DNA of 64,000 bases, from positions 62,001 through 126,000 of the forward strand of contig NZ_BIFH01000017.1 of the NCBI RefSeq assembly GCF_003967355.1, in the 5' to 3' direction. Both the position numbers and the translations under genes were made by a program. Below, one piece after another: positions 51,690-63,346 of the stretch. How positions within the stretch are numbered: position 1 is the stretch's first letter; each line of letters begins with the position of its first letter. The notes under the pieces are model-generated. The model was not told where the DNA came from. It did not search any database and saw nothing but the letters and a program-made list of their open reading frames with translations. This stretch comes from Embleya hyalina (lineage in GTDB: Bacteria; Actinomycetota; Actinomycetes; Streptomycetales; Streptomycetaceae).

Positions 51690-52265
51690 TTCGAGCGCCG
51701 GACGAGCCGACAACGAGCCCATCCGGCGCTCGAAGACACCAAGCCACCGGATCCACACCCGCCTCAAGCCCAAACCCGACCAACCCAGCCCGTCCGCCGT
51801 TCGAGGACGCCAAGCCACACCGAATCCAAGCCCGCCCCAAGCCCGAACCCAACCAAATCAGCCCGTCCGGCGTTTGAGGACGGCGACCCAACCTCGGCCC
51901 ACACCCGCCCCAAGCCCGAACCCGACCAACCCAGCCCGTCCGGCGTTCGAGGACGCCAAGCCACACCGAATCCACGCCCGCCTCAATCCCGAACCCGACC
52001 AAATCAGCCCGTCCGGCGTTTGAGGACGGCGACCCAACCTCGGCCCACGCCCGCCCCAGGCCCGAACCCGACCAACCCAGCCCGTCCGGCGTTTGAGGAC
52101 GGCGACCCAACCTCGGCCCACGCCCGCCTCAAGCCCAAACCCGACCTAATCAGCCCGTCCGGCGTTTGAGGACGGCGACCCAACCTCGGCCCACGCCCGC
52201 CTCAAGCCCAAACCCGACCTAATCAGCCCGTCCGGCGTTTGAGGACGGCGAGCCGACCTCGGCCC
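51690..52265. repeat. Tandem-repeat array C (73-bp period) in a convergent gap
   Basis: Seven units begin CAGCCCGTCC at 51786, 51859, 51932, 52005, 52078, 52151 and 52224, exactly 73 bp apart, after one degenerate unit near 51715. The core is the same CCGTCC/GGACGG hairpin as array B; the spacer is CTCGGCCCACGCCCGCCTCAAG-like and unrelated to that of array B. One alternate form carries GTTCGAGGACGCC and spoils the stem. It fills the 612 bp between the secreted-protein gene and meaA. Confidence 0.88.
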
Positions 52266-52292
52266 ACGACACCACCGAGGCCGACCGCTACA

Positions 52293-54329
52293 TCAGGCGG
52301 ACAGCCCGTTCGCCTCCCGAATCACCGACACGATCCGCCCCATGATCTCCGTGATCCCGAAGTCCTTCGGCGTGAACACGGCCGCCACCCCCTGCGCCGA
52401 CAACGACGCCGCGTCCGCGGCCGGAATGATCCCGCCCACCACCACCGGCACATCACCGATCCCCGCGTCGCGCATGCGCGAGAGCACGTCGGGGATCAGC
52501 TCCAGATGCGACCCCGACAGGATGGACAGCCCCACACAGTGCACGTCCTCCTCCACCGCGGCCGCGACAATCTGCGCCGGCGTCAGCCGAATCCCCTGGT
52601 ACACCACCTCGAACCCGACATCGCGCGCCCGAACCGCGATCTGCTCGGCCCCGTTCGAGTGCCCGTCGAGCCCCGGCTTCCCGACCAACAAGCGCAGCCG
52701 CCCGCCCAGTTCCTCCCCGGTCCGGCGCACCGCCCCCCGCACCTCGGCGAGCCCGGCGCCGTCCTGCACGCCGACCACCCCGGACACCCCGGTCGGCGCC
52801 CGATACTCGCCGAACTCCTCGCGCAGCGCCTGCGACCACTCCCCCGTGGTCACCCCCGCCCGCACACACGCCAGCGTGGCCGGCATCAGGTTGACCGCGT
52901 CGGCGGCCTTCCACGACCGGGCGTCATCGCGCAGCCGCGTCATCGCCGCCGCCACCGCCTCCGGATCGCGGGCCGCCCGCCACGCGCCGACCTTCTCGAT
53001 CGCCGAGCGCTCGGCGTCGGGGTCGGCACTCATGATCGCCGCGTCCAGGTCCGCGGTGAGCGGGTTCTCCTCGGTGGTCTCGAACCGGTTCACCCCGACC
53101 ACCACCTCCTCGCCCGCCTCGATCCGGGCCCGCCGGGCCGCGTGCGAGCCGACGAGCTGCGACTTCATGTAGCCCGACTCGATCGCCGCGACCGCGCCGC
53201 CCATCGCCTGCACCCGGTCGATCTCCTCGCGCGCGCCCGCCACCAGGTCCGCGACCTTGGCCTCGATCACATGCGAGCCGGTGAAGATGTCGCCGTACTC
53301 CAGCAGGTCCGACTCGTAGGCCAACACCTGCTGGATCCGCAACGACCACTGCTGGTCCCACGGCCGGGGCAGCCCCAGCGCCTCGTTCCAGGCCGGCAGC
53401 TGTACCGCCCGGGCCCGGGCGTCCTTGGACAGCGTCACGGCCAACATCTCCAGCACTATGCGCTGGACGTTGTTCTCCGGCTGTGCCTCGGTCAGCCCGA
53501 GCGAGTTGACCTGTACGCCGTAGCGGAACCGGCGCTGCCGGGCGTCGCGCACGCCGTAGCGCTCCAGGGTGAGCTCGTCCCACAGCTGCACGAACGCCCG
53601 CATCTTGCACATCTCCTCGACGAAGCGCACTCCGGCGTTGACGAAGAAGGAGATGCGCTGGACCACGTCGCCCATGCGCTCCGGCGGCACCTGCCCGGAG
53701 TCGCGGACCGCGTCGAGCACGGCGATCGCGGTGCACATCGCGTAGGCGATCTCCTGCACCGGCGTCGCGCCGGCCTCCTGGAGGTGGTAGCTGCAGATGT
53801 TGGTCGGATTCCACTTGGGCAGGTGCGAGACGGTGTAGGCGACCGTGTCGGTGATCAGCTTCAGCGAGGGGCCGGGCGGGAAGACATAGGTCCCGCGCGA
53901 GAGGTATTCCTTGATGATGTCGTTCTGCGTGGTGCCCGTGAGCTTGGCGACGTCGGCGCCCTGCTCCTCCGCGACCACCTGATACAGCGCGAGCAGCCAC
54001 AGCGCGGTCGCGTTGATCGTCATCGAGGTGTTCATGCCCTCGACGGGGATGCCGTCCAGGAGTTCGCGCATGTCGCCGATGTGCGAGATCGGTACGCCGA
54101 CCTTGCCCACCTCGCCGCGGGAGAGTTCGTGGTCGGGATCGTAGCCGGTCTGCGTGGGCAGGTCGAAGGCCACGGACAGGCCGGTCTGGCCCTTGGCCAG
54201 GTTGCGGCGGTACAGCGCGTTGGACGCGCCGGCCGAGGAGTGACCGGCGTAGGTGCGCATGACCCAGGGGCGATCGCGCTCGACCGGGGTCGGCTGCGAG
54301 GGCTGAGCTGAGGGCGTCTGGCTCGCCAC
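52293..54329 (-). CDS. meaA: MeaA-type B12-dependent mutase (ethylmalonyl-CoA mutase)
   Basis: 678 residues from GTG 54329, preceded by GGAGG; the longer in-frame N terminus has no support. The catalytic barrel begins RPWVMRTYAGHSSAGASNALYRRNL, a MeaA/Ecm hallmark, and keeps Arg in EYLSRGTYVF, where IcmA has Gln198, as needed for a free carboxylate. The C-terminal B12 domain has DGHSNG (DxHxxG), SIL and VVVGGI. The enzyme probably converts ethylmalonyl-CoA to methylsuccinyl-CoA after ccr and mce. A GTTACY-N4-RGTA site lies 109 bp upstream. Confidence 0.92.
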   Translation of the reverse strand: MASQTPSAQPSQPTPVERDRPWVMRTYAGHSSAGASNALYRRNLAKGQTGLSVAFDLPTQTGYDPDHELSRGEVGKVGVPISHIGDMRELLDGIPVEGMNTSMTINATALWLLALYQVVAEEQGADVAKLTGTTQNDIIKEYLSRGTYVFPPGPSLKLITDTVAYTVSHLPKWNPTNICSYHLQEAGATPVQEIAYAMCTAIAVLDAVRDSGQVPPERMGDVVQRISFFVNAGVRFVEEMCKMRAFVQLWDELTLERYGVRDARQRRFRYGVQVNSLGLTEAQPENNVQRIVLEMLAVTLSKDARARAVQLPAWNEALGLPRPWDQQWSLRIQQVLAYESDLLEYGDIFTGSHVIEAKVADLVAGAREEIDRVQAMGGAVAAIESGYMKSQLVGSHAARRARIEAGEEVVVGVNRFETTEENPLTADLDAAIMSADPDAERSAIEKVGAWRAARDPEAVAAAMTRLRDDARSWKAADAVNLMPATLACVRAGVTTGEWSQALREEFGEYRAPTGVSGVVGVQDGAGLAEVRGAVRRTGEELGGRLRLLVGKPGLDGHSNGAEQIAVRARDVGFEVVYQGIRLTPAQIVAAAVEEDVHCVGLSILSGSHLELIPDVLSRMRDAGIGDVPVVVGGIIPAADAASLSAQGVAAVFTPKDFGITEIMGRIVSVIREANGLSA

Positions 54330-54437
54330 GGAATACCTCCGGAGGTTCCGGACCGACCGGATCTCGGCGACTACCGGCCTGGGCAACCCCGCTGGTCCGC
54401 TGTCACCGCGCCTGGTTCGGCCCTGCTTACCACGGAG

Positions 54438-54453
54438 TGTACTGACGGGTAAC
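54438..54453 (-). promoter_or_regulatory. Putative operator upstream of meaA
   Basis: On the minus strand GTTACCCGTCAGTACA fits GTTACY-N4-RGTA, about 110-125 bp before the meaA GTG. The gap to the next gene (54544) is otherwise empty. Confidence 0.55.
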
Positions 54454-54543
54454 CGCTCCGGACAGGTGTGATCGACCACAGCCCGCAAGTCGTTTCCCGG
54501 CCTGCCTGACAGTGTGTCGGCGCCCGTCGACGCACCGTCCCGA

Positions 54544-54849
54544 TCAGGCCGCGGTCGGTTGGCGGAGGGTGAGGATTCGGTGCAATCGCGTCAGCACCAG
54601 GACCCGGTGCACGTCGGGATTGACCCCGATCAGCACCAGTCGGCGCTCGCGTCGGCCCGCGCGTCGATGCGCGCCGACGATCAGACCCAGGCCGGTGGTG
54701 TCCAGCGCGGGCACGTGGGTGAGGTTGAGAATCAGGTCGCCGTCGCCGTGGTCCAGCGCGCCGTGCAGCGCCAACCGGACGTCGGCGGTGGACCGCACGT
54801 CGAGCACACCTTCCAGGTGCAGCTCACGCGGGTCGCCCCAAACGCGCAT
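54544..54849 (-). CDS. STAS domain anti-sigma-factor antagonist
   Basis: 101 residues. The STAS core (LEGVLDVRSTADVRLAL, DLILNLTHVPALDTTGLGLIVGAHR) has the phosphoacceptor position in D-T-T-G, i.e. Thr rather than Ser. Such proteins bind anti-sigma kinases and are switched off by phosphorylation. No partner kinase is nearby, so its pathway is unknown. It lies on the same strand as meaA but with its own gap on either side. Confidence 0.85.
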   Translation of the reverse strand: MRVWGDPRELHLEGVLDVRSTADVRLALHGALDHGDGDLILNLTHVPALDTTGLGLIVGAHRRAGRRERRLVLIGVNPDVHRVLVLTRLHRILTLRQPTAA

Positions 54850-54971
54850 CGTCTCCTCCTGGGGAGTCCGTCCGTTTCGATGACGGTTCGACTCCCCAGC
54901 AGAACACCCAAAACCCGATAATCCTCACTCATCACAGTGGACTTCACTCGTACCGGTGACGATTGATCGGA

Positions 54972-54992
54972 TGATGCGCCGATTGCGCATCA
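54972..54992 (-). terminator. Hairpin after the single 3-hydroxybutyryl-CoA dehydrogenase gene
   Basis: TGATGCGC and GCGCATCA form a perfect 8-bp stem around a 5-nt loop, 30 bp past the stop at 55022 on the minus strand. No long T-run follows. Confidence 0.55.
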
Positions 54993-55021
54993 CCCGTCAC
55001 GCGGTCCGTCGCACCACCCGC

Positions 55022-55870
55022 TCAGTAGGCGTAGAAGCCCCTGCCGGACTTCCGGCCCAGGTCGCCCGCGGCCACCATGCGGTTCAGCAGCTCCGGCGGC
55101 GCGAACTTCTCGTCCTTGGTCTCGGTGTAGATGTTGCTCGTCGCGTTGCGCATGATGTCCACGCCGGTGAGGTCCGCGGTGGCCAACGGGCCCATCGCGT
55201 GGCCGAAACCGAGTCGGCAGGCGATGTCGATGTCCTCGGCGGTGGCCACACCGGCCTCGTACAGCCTGACCGCCTCGACGGTGAGCGCGGTGATCAACCG
55301 GGTGGTCACGAAACCGGCCACGTCCCGGTTGACCACGATGCAGGTCTTGCCCATCTCCTCGGCCAACTCCCGCGCGGCGGCCAGCGTCCGGTCCGAGGTC
55401 TTGAACCCGCGGACCAGTTCGCACAACGTCATCAGCGGCACCGGCGAGAAGAAGTGCATGCCGACCACGGCCTCCGGACGGCCGGTGACCGCGGCGATCT
55501 CGGTGATCGGGATCGCCGAGGTGTTGGTCGCGAGCACCGCGTCGGCCTTGCAGATGCGGTCCAGTTCGCGGAAGACGCCCTGCTTGATCTCGACCTTCTC
55601 GAACACCGCCTCGACCACGACGTCCGCGTCCGCCACCGCGTCCAGGTCGATGGTGGTGGTGATCCGGGCCAGCGCCGCCGAGGCGTCCTCGGCGGACAGC
55701 GTGCCCTTGGCCGTGAACTTCCCGAACGAGGCCTCGATCCCGCTCAGACCCCGGGCCAGCGCGGCGTCGGTGACATCGCGCAGCACGACGGTGTGCCCCG
55801 CCCGTGCGGCGACCTGGGCGATGCCCGATCCCATCAATCCGGCCCCGACGACGGCGATCTTCTTGGTCAC
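55022..55870 (-). CDS. 3-hydroxybutyryl-CoA dehydrogenase
   Basis: 282 residues from GTG 55870 (GGAGAGG upstream). It has a Rossmann motif VVGAGLMGSG, NTSAIPITEI, MHFFSPVPLMTLCELV with the active-site His, and the C-terminal GFGHAMGPLATADLTGVD and GRKSGRGFYAY. It catalyses NAD(P)-dependent interconversion of 3-hydroxybutyryl-CoA and acetoacetyl-CoA, supplying crotonyl-CoA for ccr. It is a single-domain relative of the tandem enzyme at 42497-44272. It follows murA by 112 bp on the same strand. Confidence 0.92.
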   Translation of the reverse strand: MTKKIAVVGAGLMGSGIAQVAARAGHTVVLRDVTDAALARGLSGIEASFGKFTAKGTLSAEDASAALARITTTIDLDAVADADVVVEAVFEKVEIKQGVFRELDRICKADAVLATNTSAIPITEIAAVTGRPEAVVGMHFFSPVPLMTLCELVRGFKTSDRTLAAARELAEEMGKTCIVVNRDVAGFVTTRLITALTVEAVRLYEAGVATAEDIDIACRLGFGHAMGPLATADLTGVDIMRNATSNIYTETKDEKFAPPELLNRMVAAGDLGRKSGRGFYAY

Positions 55871-55982
55871 TGCGCAACCTCTCCGGTACACGATCCCGAG
55901 CCGGCGTCCGCACCCGAACGCCCTTCGCCCGGAGCGTAGCCGCAGCGGCCTCGGGATCCACGCACCCCCACCTGACGGGCCG

Positions 55983-57263
55983 TCAGAAACGCGAGGTACT
56001 CTCCGGCTCCGGCTCCCGGAAGATCTTCGCGCCGAGCGACTGGAGCTGTACCTCCAGGCCGGTGTAGCCGCGGTCGATGTGGTGCACCCCGCTCACCGTG
56101 GTGTCCCCGTCGGCCACCAGACCGGCCAGCACCAGACCCGCGCCGGCGCGGATGTCGGCGGTCAACACCGGGGCGCCGGACAGCTGTTCCACCCCGCGCA
56201 CGATCGCGTGGTGCCCGTCGGTGCGGATCGACGCGCCGAGCCGGAGCAGTTCCTGGAGGAACACGAACCGGGCCTCGAAGAGGTTCTCGGTGATCATCGC
56301 CGAGCCCTCGGCGATCGAGTTCATCGCCGCGAAGAACGGCTGCATGTCGGTCGCGAACCCCGGGTACGGCAGCGTCACCACGTCCACCGCCTTCGGCCGC
56401 CGGTCCATCACCACCCGGAAGCCGTCCCGCACGTGCGAGACCTCGGCGCCGGCGAGGGTCAGCTTGTCGAGCGCGATCTCCAGATGTTCCGGATGCGCGT
56501 TGCGCACCGTCACATCGCCCAGCGTCATCGCCGCCGCGACCGCGAACGTGCAGGCCACGATCCGGTCCGGGACGGTGCGGTGGCGCACCGGCTTGAGCCC
56601 GTCGACGCCCTCGATCTCCAGGGTGGACGAGCCCGCGCCCTCGATCCGCGCGCCCATCTCGGTGAGCATCGCGCAGATGTCCACGATCTCCGGCTCGCGG
56701 GCCGCGTTGTCGATCACCGTGCGCCCCTCGGCCAGGACCGCGGCCATCAGGATGTTCTCGGTCGCGCCGACGCTGGGGAAGTCCAGCCAGACGGTGGTGC
56801 CCTTCAATCCCTTCGGCGCCTTGGCGATCAGCACGCCGTGCGAGTTCTCCACGGTCGCGCCGAGCTTGACCAGGCCCTCGATGTGCATGTCCAGACCGCG
56901 CGAGCCGATCGCGTCCCCACCCGGGTAGGCGACGTGCACCTCGCCGCAGCGCGCGAGCAGCGGCCCGAGCACGCAGATCGAGGCCCGCATGCTGCGCACC
57001 AGGTCGTAGTCCGCCTCGAAGCGCGGCGCGGCCGGCACGTCGATCCGCACCGTCCCGGTGGTCTCGCCCTCGACCTCACAGCCCAGGCGCCGCAGCAACT
57101 CGCTCATGATCTCGACGTCGAGGATCCGGGGAGCCTCCTCGAGCACCGTGGTGCCCTCCGCGAGCAACGCGGCCGCCATCAATTTCAGCGCGCTGTTCTT
57201 CGCGCCCGTGATCCGCACCTCGCCGGCGAGCCGCTGACCACCTGTCACCCGGAACCTGTCCAT
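55983..57263 (-). CDS. murA: UDP-N-acetylglucosamine 1-carboxyvinyltransferase (MurA)
   Basis: 426 residues from ATG 57263. The EPSP-synthase-like two-domain fold is clear: [50 protein letters not shown]. At residue 117, in [10 protein letters not shown], the usual active-site Cys (Cys115 of E. coli) is Asp. The same change gives natural fosfomycin resistance in Mycobacterium and Chlamydia MurA. The enzyme makes the first committed step of peptidoglycan synthesis in the cytoplasm. Its neighbourhood (PduO-type transferase, DUF2550, atp operon) matches the Mycobacterium order as I recall it. Confidence 0.95.
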   Translation of the reverse strand: MDRFRVTGGQRLAGEVRITGAKNSALKLMAAALLAEGTTVLEEAPRILDVEIMSELLRRLGCEVEGETTGTVRIDVPAAPRFEADYDLVRSMRASICVLGPLLARCGEVHVAYPGGDAIGSRGLDMHIEGLVKLGATVENSHGVLIAKAPKGLKGTTVWLDFPSVGATENILMAAVLAEGRTVIDNAAREPEIVDICAMLTEMGARIEGAGSSTLEIEGVDGLKPVRHRTVPDRIVACTFAVAAAMTLGDVTVRNAHPEHLEIALDKLTLAGAEVSHVRDGFRVVMDRRPKAVDVVTLPYPGFATDMQPFFAAMNSIAEGSAMITENLFEARFVFLQELLRLGASIRTDGHHAIVRGVEQLSGAPVLTADIRAGAGLVLAGLVADGDTTVSGVHHIDRGYTGLEVQLQSLGAKIFREPEPESTSRF

Positions 57264-57351
57264 CGGAGAATCGTACTGATTCCGGGAGCCACCCACGGAC
57301 GCCGGCAAGCCGGGCCGAAGCCCGACGCCGGCGCGCCGTTAGGGTGCGTGC

Positions 57352-57924
57352 ATGGTCAACCTCACCCGGATCTACACCCGCACCGGCGACGACGGCACCA
57401 CCGCCCTCGGCGACATGTCGCGCACGGCCAAGACCGACCCGCGGCTCGCGGCCTACGCCGACGTGGACGAGACGAACGCGGTGATCGGCGTCGCGCTCTC
57501 GCTCGGCAACCTCGACGAGGACGTCGTCACGCTGCTCACCCGCGTCCAGAACGACCTGTTCGACCTGGGCGCCGACCTGTCCACCCCGGTGGTCGAGGAC
57601 CCGAAGTATCCACCGCTGCGGGTCGAGCAGAGCTACATCGACGCCCTGGAGGCGGCCTGCGACGCGTACAACGAGAACCTGGAGAAGCTGCGCAGCTTCA
57701 TCCTCAACGGCGGCACCCCGGGCGCGGCCCTGCTGCACCAGGCCCGCACCGTCGCACGCCGCGCCGAGCGCACCGCGTGGGCGGCCCTGGAGGTGCACGG
57801 CGACTCGATGAACCCGCTGACGGTGAAGTACCTCAACCGCCTGTCCGACCTGCTGTTCATCCTGGCCAGGCACGCCAACCGTGAGGTCGGCGACGTGCTG
57901 TGGGTACCCGGCGCCAACCGCTGA
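57352..57924 (+). CDS. PduO-type cob(I)alamin adenosyltransferase
   Basis: 190 residues. The N-terminal TRIYTRTGDDGTTALGDMSR binds ATP, and the C-terminal SFILNGGTPGAALLHQARTVARRAERTAW is the PduO/MMAB signature with the conserved Arg and Glu. It transfers the adenosyl group from ATP to cob(I)alamin to make coenzyme B12, the cofactor of IcmA and MeaA in this window. It is divergent from murA and convergent with the DUF2550 gene across 16 bp. Confidence 0.93.
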   Translation: MVNLTRIYTRTGDDGTTALGDMSRTAKTDPRLAAYADVDETNAVIGVALSLGNLDEDVVTLLTRVQNDLFDLGADLSTPVVEDPKYPPLRVEQSYIDALEAACDAYNENLEKLRSFILNGGTPGAALLHQARTVARRAERTAWAALEVHGDSMNPLTVKYLNRLSDLLFILARHANREVGDVLWVPGANR

Positions 57925-57940
57925 ACCGGCCGGCGGCGCG

Positions 57941-58516
57941 CTACGCGACGTTGACCCGTTGTCCCGGCGGCGCCGCTTCCAGCCAAGCCAGGAAACCGGT
58001 CAACGCGTCGTCGCTGAGGGCCAGTTCGATCCGGTCGCCGGCGTGTTCGCAGACCAGGATCACCGCGCCGGCGAGCAGCGCCAACTCCTCCTGGCCGGCC
58101 GGCTCCCGCCGACCGATCACATGGATGCCCGCGCGCTGCAACACCCGGCGCGGGCGCGGCGCGTAGCTGAACACCCGGAACCACTCGATCCGGTCGCCGC
58201 TGTAGCGGGCGATCCCGAAGACCCAGCCCTTGCCGTGGTCCGGATCGGCCGACGGCGCCGCCGGATCGCCGTCCGCCGGTGCCTTCCCGGCACCCTCCGG
58301 GGACGACGACGCGGCGCCTCCCGGAGTCTGTCCGGGGGACGCCGCGGCGGTGGATCCGGCTTCGCCCGCCGGGGATACCGGTGGGCGCGTGCGCAACGAA
58401 CAGTCGAAGGTGCCGCCCGGTCGCTGGATCAGTCGACGACGCAACGCGAACGCCGCGACACCGACGACCAACACCACGACGACGGCCGACACCACGCTCA
58501 GCACGACGAGGACCAT
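57941..58516 (-). CDS. DUF2550 membrane protein
   Basis: 191 residues from ATG 58516 (GGAGG upstream). One N-terminal membrane segment (VLVVLSVVSAVVVVLVVGVAAFAL) is followed by RPGGTFDCSLR and, after a ~60-residue Ala/Gly/Pro insertion, KGWVFGIARYSGDRIEWFRVFSYAPRPRR. This is the DUF2550 pattern. It lies directly after atpC on the minus strand, the usual place, and may be transcribed with the atp operon. Function unknown; the long insertion is unusual. Confidence 0.88.
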   Translation of the reverse strand: MVLVVLSVVSAVVVVLVVGVAAFALRRRLIQRPGGTFDCSLRTRPPVSPAGEAGSTAAASPGQTPGGAASSSPEGAGKAPADGDPAAPSADPDHGKGWVFGIARYSGDRIEWFRVFSYAPRPRRVLQRAGIHVIGRREPAGQEELALLAGAVILVCEHAGDRIELALSDDALTGFLAWLEAAPPGQRVNVA

Positions 58517-58595
58517 CCCGATCGACCTCCTCGTTCGCGCGTTGAGCAGTGGTCCCGGCCGTGTGTCGGTCCGGGCTCGGGTGCCGCTACCGGAT

Positions 58596-58967
58596 CTAGC
58601 GCCGCTGGGCGGCGAGCAGACGCGTTTCCGCGCGCCGCTCGGCGCCCGCGTCCTTCGCCGCGCCGGCGCGCTCGAGTGCCCGCTCCGCGCGGGCGACATC
58701 GATCTCGTCGGCCAGCTCGGTGATCTCGGCGAGCAGCGAGAGGTTGTTGTCCGCGAACGAGATGAACCCGCCGTGGACGGCCGCGATGACGACCGAACCG
58801 TCGGCCTGACGGATCGTCACCGGGCCGGATTCGAGCACTCCGAGGACCGGCTGGTGACCGGCCTGGATGCCGATGTCACCGTCCGCGGTGCGTGCGATGA
58901 CGATGGTGGCCTCGCCGGACCACACCTTGCGGTCGGCCGCGACCAGCTCGACGTGCAGCTCAGCCAA
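58596..58967 (-). CDS. atpC: ATP synthase F1 epsilon subunit
   Basis: 123 residues starting at TTG 58967 with AGGAG 5 nt upstream. The N-terminal beta-sandwich (ELHVELVAADRKVWSGEA, IGIQAGHQPVLGVLESGPV) and C-terminal helical hairpin (ELADEIDVARAERALERAG) are complete. It is the central-stalk inhibitory subunit of F1. Unlike the other atp genes it is separated from its upstream neighbour by 207 bp that hold two hairpins. Confidence 0.95.
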   Translation of the reverse strand: MAELHVELVAADRKVWSGEATIVIARTADGDIGIQAGHQPVLGVLESGPVTIRQADGSVVIAAVHGGFISFADNNLSLLAEITELADEIDVARAERALERAGAAKDAGAERRAETRLLAAQRR

Positions 58968-58987
58968 CGTGGCTCCTCATGTCGGGT

Positions 58988-59007
58988 CGAAGACACGCGG
59001 GTCTTCG
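58988..59007 (-). promoter_or_regulatory. Hairpin just upstream of the atpC ribosome site
   Basis: CGAAGAC-ACGCGG-GTCTTCG, a 7-bp perfect stem about 20 nt before the TTG start of atpC. It could affect translation or protect a processed mRNA end. Confidence 0.5.
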
Positions 59008-59126
59008 CCTCCGCCCTCGAGGGGCGGGTGGTGTCCAAGGATAGTGGCCCGGACGGGCCTGGCTCCAACCGGCTCGAACGCCGGCGGGTTTCCGATGCCG
59101 GCGCGCGGCGTGTACCGGGAACCGAC

Positions 59127-59160
59127 ACGAGGGGCGGACCCGTGCGGGACCGCCCCTCGT
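59127..59160 (-). terminator. Hairpin in the atpD-atpC gap, attenuator-like
   Basis: ACGAGGGGCGG (59127-59137) pairs perfectly with CCGCCCCTCGT (59150-59160), an 11-bp GC-rich stem beginning 14 nt after the atpD stop. No T-run, so it may be a partial terminator or an mRNA stability element. Confidence 0.6.
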
Positions 59161-59174
59161 CGATCAGGCGATCG

Positions 59175-61537
<2,363 letters not shown>

Positions 61538-61557
61538 TGGTCAGGGTTCTCCGTTCT

Positions 61558-63201
<1,644 letters not shown>

Positions 63202-63346
63202 CTGGTGTCCCTGCTCTCCTAGGTGGTGGGGTTAACGGTCCGCTGTCCGTCGCTTGTCGTACGGAACCGCGGTGCTGCTGTGGGGGTCGCCGGTCCGGTC
63301 CGGGGGTTTTCCCGGATGGTCGACGACACCCCTGTCGTCCGGTGTC

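Noticed and set aside
51690-52265. Coding origin of the 73-bp repeats
   Set aside because: The period is not a multiple of three and the frames through the repeats are low-complexity in all directions.
52293-54329. Methylmalonyl-CoA mutase assignment for the second mutase
   Set aside because: The MRTYAGHSSA block and single-chain layout fit MeaA/ethylmalonyl-CoA mutase better; the reaction still needs proof.
54938-54958. Another acyl-CoA operator upstream of the STAS gene
   Set aside because: GTCACC and GAGTGA arms are present but with a longer spacing and altered bases, so it does not fit GTTACY-N4-RGTA.
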